A DNA stretch of 7,809 nt from an uncultured Lachnospiraceae bacterium. Its GTDB lineage: Bacteria > Bacillota > Clostridia > Lachnospirales > Lachnospiraceae. Location: positions 1-7,809 of the forward strand of contig CACZSB010000187.1 of NCBI GenBank assembly GCA_902783765.1. Reading direction: 5' to 3'. Below the pieces are notes generated by a model. It was given only the letters and a program-made list of their open reading frames with translations, had not been told where the DNA came from and ran no database searches. This document shows positions 6,448 through 7,809 of the stretch, one piece after another (position 1 is the stretch's first letter; every line of letters begins with the position of its first letter). The position numbers were made by a program, and so were the translations under genes.

Positions 6448-6509
6448 CCGGTCTGAACGAAAACTTTTTTCGACCACAAAAAGGGTCTCAAAAAGTATTG
6501 TTCAGCCGG
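6448..6509 (+). other. Possible stem-loop after ileS, function unknown
   Basis: CCGG 6448-6451 plus CTGAAC 6453-6458 can pair with GTTCAG 6500-6505 plus CCGG 6506-6509 (10 bp, one bulged T). The 41-nt loop holds a competing small hairpin CGAAAA/TTTTCG (6458-6463/6467-6472). No T-run follows the large stem, so it is not a classical terminator. It may be a 3'-end structure of the ileS message or chance. Confidence 0.3.
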
Positions 6510-6524
6510 CCGGGCGGAGGCGAC

Positions 6525-6560
6525 TCCTTGCCCTCTCCCTGACGAGGGAGAGGGCAAGGA
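6525..6560 (+). repeat. CCCTCTCCC-type palindromic hairpin, copy 2
   Basis: A perfect 16-bp stem: TCCTTGCCCTCTCCCT 6525-6540 pairs with AGGGAGAGGGCAAGGA 6545-6560 around loop GACG. The core CCCTCTCCC/GGGAGAGGGCAAG matches the hairpin before ileS (3200-3227). No T-run follows on either side, so it is more like a REP-type palindrome than a rho-independent terminator, although it could still stall polymerase or protect the ileS 3' end. Confidence 0.88.
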
Positions 6561-6569
6561 TGCCCAGCC

Positions 6570-6600
6570 GTGTCATCCTGAGCGACAGCGAAGGATCCCA
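6570..6600 (+). repeat. 31-bp intergenic repeat, copy 2
   Basis: Identical and in the same orientation as 3034-3064. It lies 9 nt after the 16-bp hairpin and ends 4 nt before the AGGAAAG ribosome binding site of the phosphorylase gene, so it is part of that gene's immediate leader. Confidence 0.9.
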
Positions 6601-6618
6601 ACAAAGGAAAGAGAAAAC

Positions 6619-7809
6619 ATGAGCAAACTTACAATCAACAAAAACACACTGAAAAAAAGCATGAAGGAATACCTTCAGCTGCAGATGGTCTCCGGCGTGG
6701 AGGAAGCCACCCCGGAACAAATCTACACAGCCCTTTCCATGGCTCTGAAGGAGCAATTCATGGAAGCCTGGACGGAAACCCAGAAGCGGGTGAAGGCCGA
6801 AGACCGGAAAATGGTTTATTACATGTCCATGGAATTCCTTATGGGCCGGGCCCTGGGCAACAACCTGATCAACCTGGGGGCTCAGCAGGCGGTAAAGGAA
6901 ATCTTAGAGGAACACGGCATCGACCTGAATCTCATTGAAGATCAGGAGCGGGACTGGGCCCTGGGCAACGGCGGCCTGGGTCGGCTGGCGGCCTGTTTTC
7001 TGGATTCCCTGGCTTCCCTGGGCTATCCCGCTTATGGCTGCGGCATTCGATATAAATATGGCATGTTCCGTCAGGTCATCGAAGACGGCTTCCAGAAGGA
7101 GATGCCGGACAACTGGTTAAAGAACGGCAACCCCTTTGAGGTGCGCCGGGATTCCCACACCAAGGAGGTGCGCTTCGGAGGCTACACCCGGGGAGAATAC
7201 GACAATTCCGGCCGGGTGCGATTTATCCACGAGGGGTATTATTCCGTGCTGGCGGTTCCCTATGATATGCCGGTGATTGGTTATGAAAACGGCATTATCG
7301 ACACCCTGCGCATTTGGAGCGCGGAGCCGGTGGAGCAGCTGGAGCTGGCCTCCTTCGATGCCGGGGACTACGCCGGGGCGGACGCAGCGAAAAACACGGC
7401 GGAAACCATTTGCAAGGTGCTCTATCCCAACGACAATCATTACACCGGCAAGGAGCTGCGCCTAAAACAGCAGTATTTCTTCGTATCCGCCACCCTGCAG
7501 CGGGCGGTGGAACGCTATATGGAGACCCATGATGATATCCACGGCCTTCACGAAAAGGTGTGCATCCAGATGAATGATACCCACCCGGCGGTGGCGGTGG
7601 CGGAGCTCATGCGCATCCTGCTGGATGATTATGATCTGGAATGGGATGAGGCCTGGGATATCACCACCAAAACCTGTGCCTATACCAATCATACCATTAT
7701 GGCGGAGGCCTCGGAAAAGTGGCCCATCGACCTCTTTTCCCGGCTGCTGCCCCGGGTTTATCAGATCGTGGATGAGATCAACCGCCGCTTTGTCAGCGAG
7801 ATCCGCCGC
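6619..7809 (+). CDS. glgP: Glycogen/starch/maltodextrin phosphorylase, N-terminal half (3' truncated by window)
   Basis: ATG 6619 is preceded by AGGAAAG (6605-6611) at 7 nt, and the frame is open to the window end: 397 codons of a usual total of about 750-840. The enzyme (GT35 family) uses phosphate and pyridoxal phosphate to release glucose-1-phosphate from alpha-1,4-glucans in the cytoplasm. Seen here: a KMVYYMSMEFLMGRAL block from about residue 72, GNGGLGRLAACFLDS at 116-130, GCGIRYKYGMF at about 141-151, DNWLKNGNPFEVRR at about 164-177, RLKQQYFFVSATLQ at 281-294, QMNDTHPAVAVAEL at 317-330 and AYTNHT at 354-359. The PLP-binding lysine lies in the missing C-terminal half. Whether it is tuned to glycogen (glgP) or maltodextrin (malP) cannot be told. 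No clear promoter is visible between ileS and this gene, so read-through from ileS is possible. Confidence 0.95.
   Translation, partial: MSKLTINKNTLKKSMKEYLQLQMVSGVEEATPEQIYTALSMALKEQFMEAWTETQKRVKAEDRKMVYYMSMEFLMGRALGNNLINLGAQQAVKEILEEHGIDLNLIEDQERDWALGNGGLGRLAACFLDSLASLGYPAYGCGIRYKYGMFRQVIEDGFQKEMPDNWLKNGNPFEVRRDSHTKEVRFGGYTRGEYDNSGRVRFIHEGYYSVLAVPYDMPVIGYENGIIDTLRIWSAEPVEQLELASFDAGDYAGADAAKNTAETICKVLYPNDNHYTGKELRLKQQYFFVSATLQRAVERYMETHDDIHGLHEKVCIQMNDTHPAVAVAELMRILLDDYDLEWDEAWDITTKTCAYTNHTIMAEASEKWPIDLFSRLLPRVYQIVDEINRRFVSEIRR

Overview
The window reads as chromosomal DNA of a Gram-positive, low-to-mid GC bacterium, most likely a gut-type member of the Clostridia (Bacillota). The support is a full T-box riboswitch, Shine-Dalgarno sites of the AGGAG type, a textbook TTGACA/TATAAT promoter, a Clostridia-style HD-GYP protein and a type-2 isoleucyl-tRNA synthetase. 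The exact family is inferred, not shown. All recognised genes lie on the + strand.

Layout. Positions 1-735 hold the 3' part of an AEC-family (auxin efflux carrier/malate permease-like) membrane transporter. Positions 811-2724 hold one long reading frame for a soluble HD-GYP-type phosphohydrolase (putative cyclic-dinucleotide phosphodiesterase). It is cut by an in-frame TAG at 2299-2301, inside the HD-GYP domain, and the frame stays open and conserved on both sides. Positions 2725-3246 are non-coding but dense: a perfect sigma-A promoter, a complete T-box leader with mutually exclusive antiterminator and terminator, then repeat elements and the ileS ribosome binding site. Positions 3247-6429 encode a complete 1060-residue type-2 IleRS. 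Positions 6430-6618 hold a possible stem-loop and second copies of two of the repeat elements. From 6619 to the window end lies the first 397 codons of a glycogen/maltodextrin phosphorylase.

How the parts relate. The clearest functional unit is promoter - T-box - ileS: uncharged tRNA should stabilise the antiterminator and allow synthetase expression. The triplet in the usual specifier position reads GUC (Val) and not AUC/AUU (Ile), which is unexpected in front of ileS. The transporter, HD-GYP gene and phosphorylase show no obvious shared pathway with ileS. The gaps on both sides of ileS carry the same two repeat families (an exact 31-bp direct repeat and a CCCTCTCCC/GGGAGAGGG hairpin) in opposite order.

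I did not find a phage, CRISPR, toxin-antitoxin, transposase or defence system here. The best leads are the TAG-interrupted HD-GYP gene, the T-box specifier mismatch and the repeat pairs flanking ileS.
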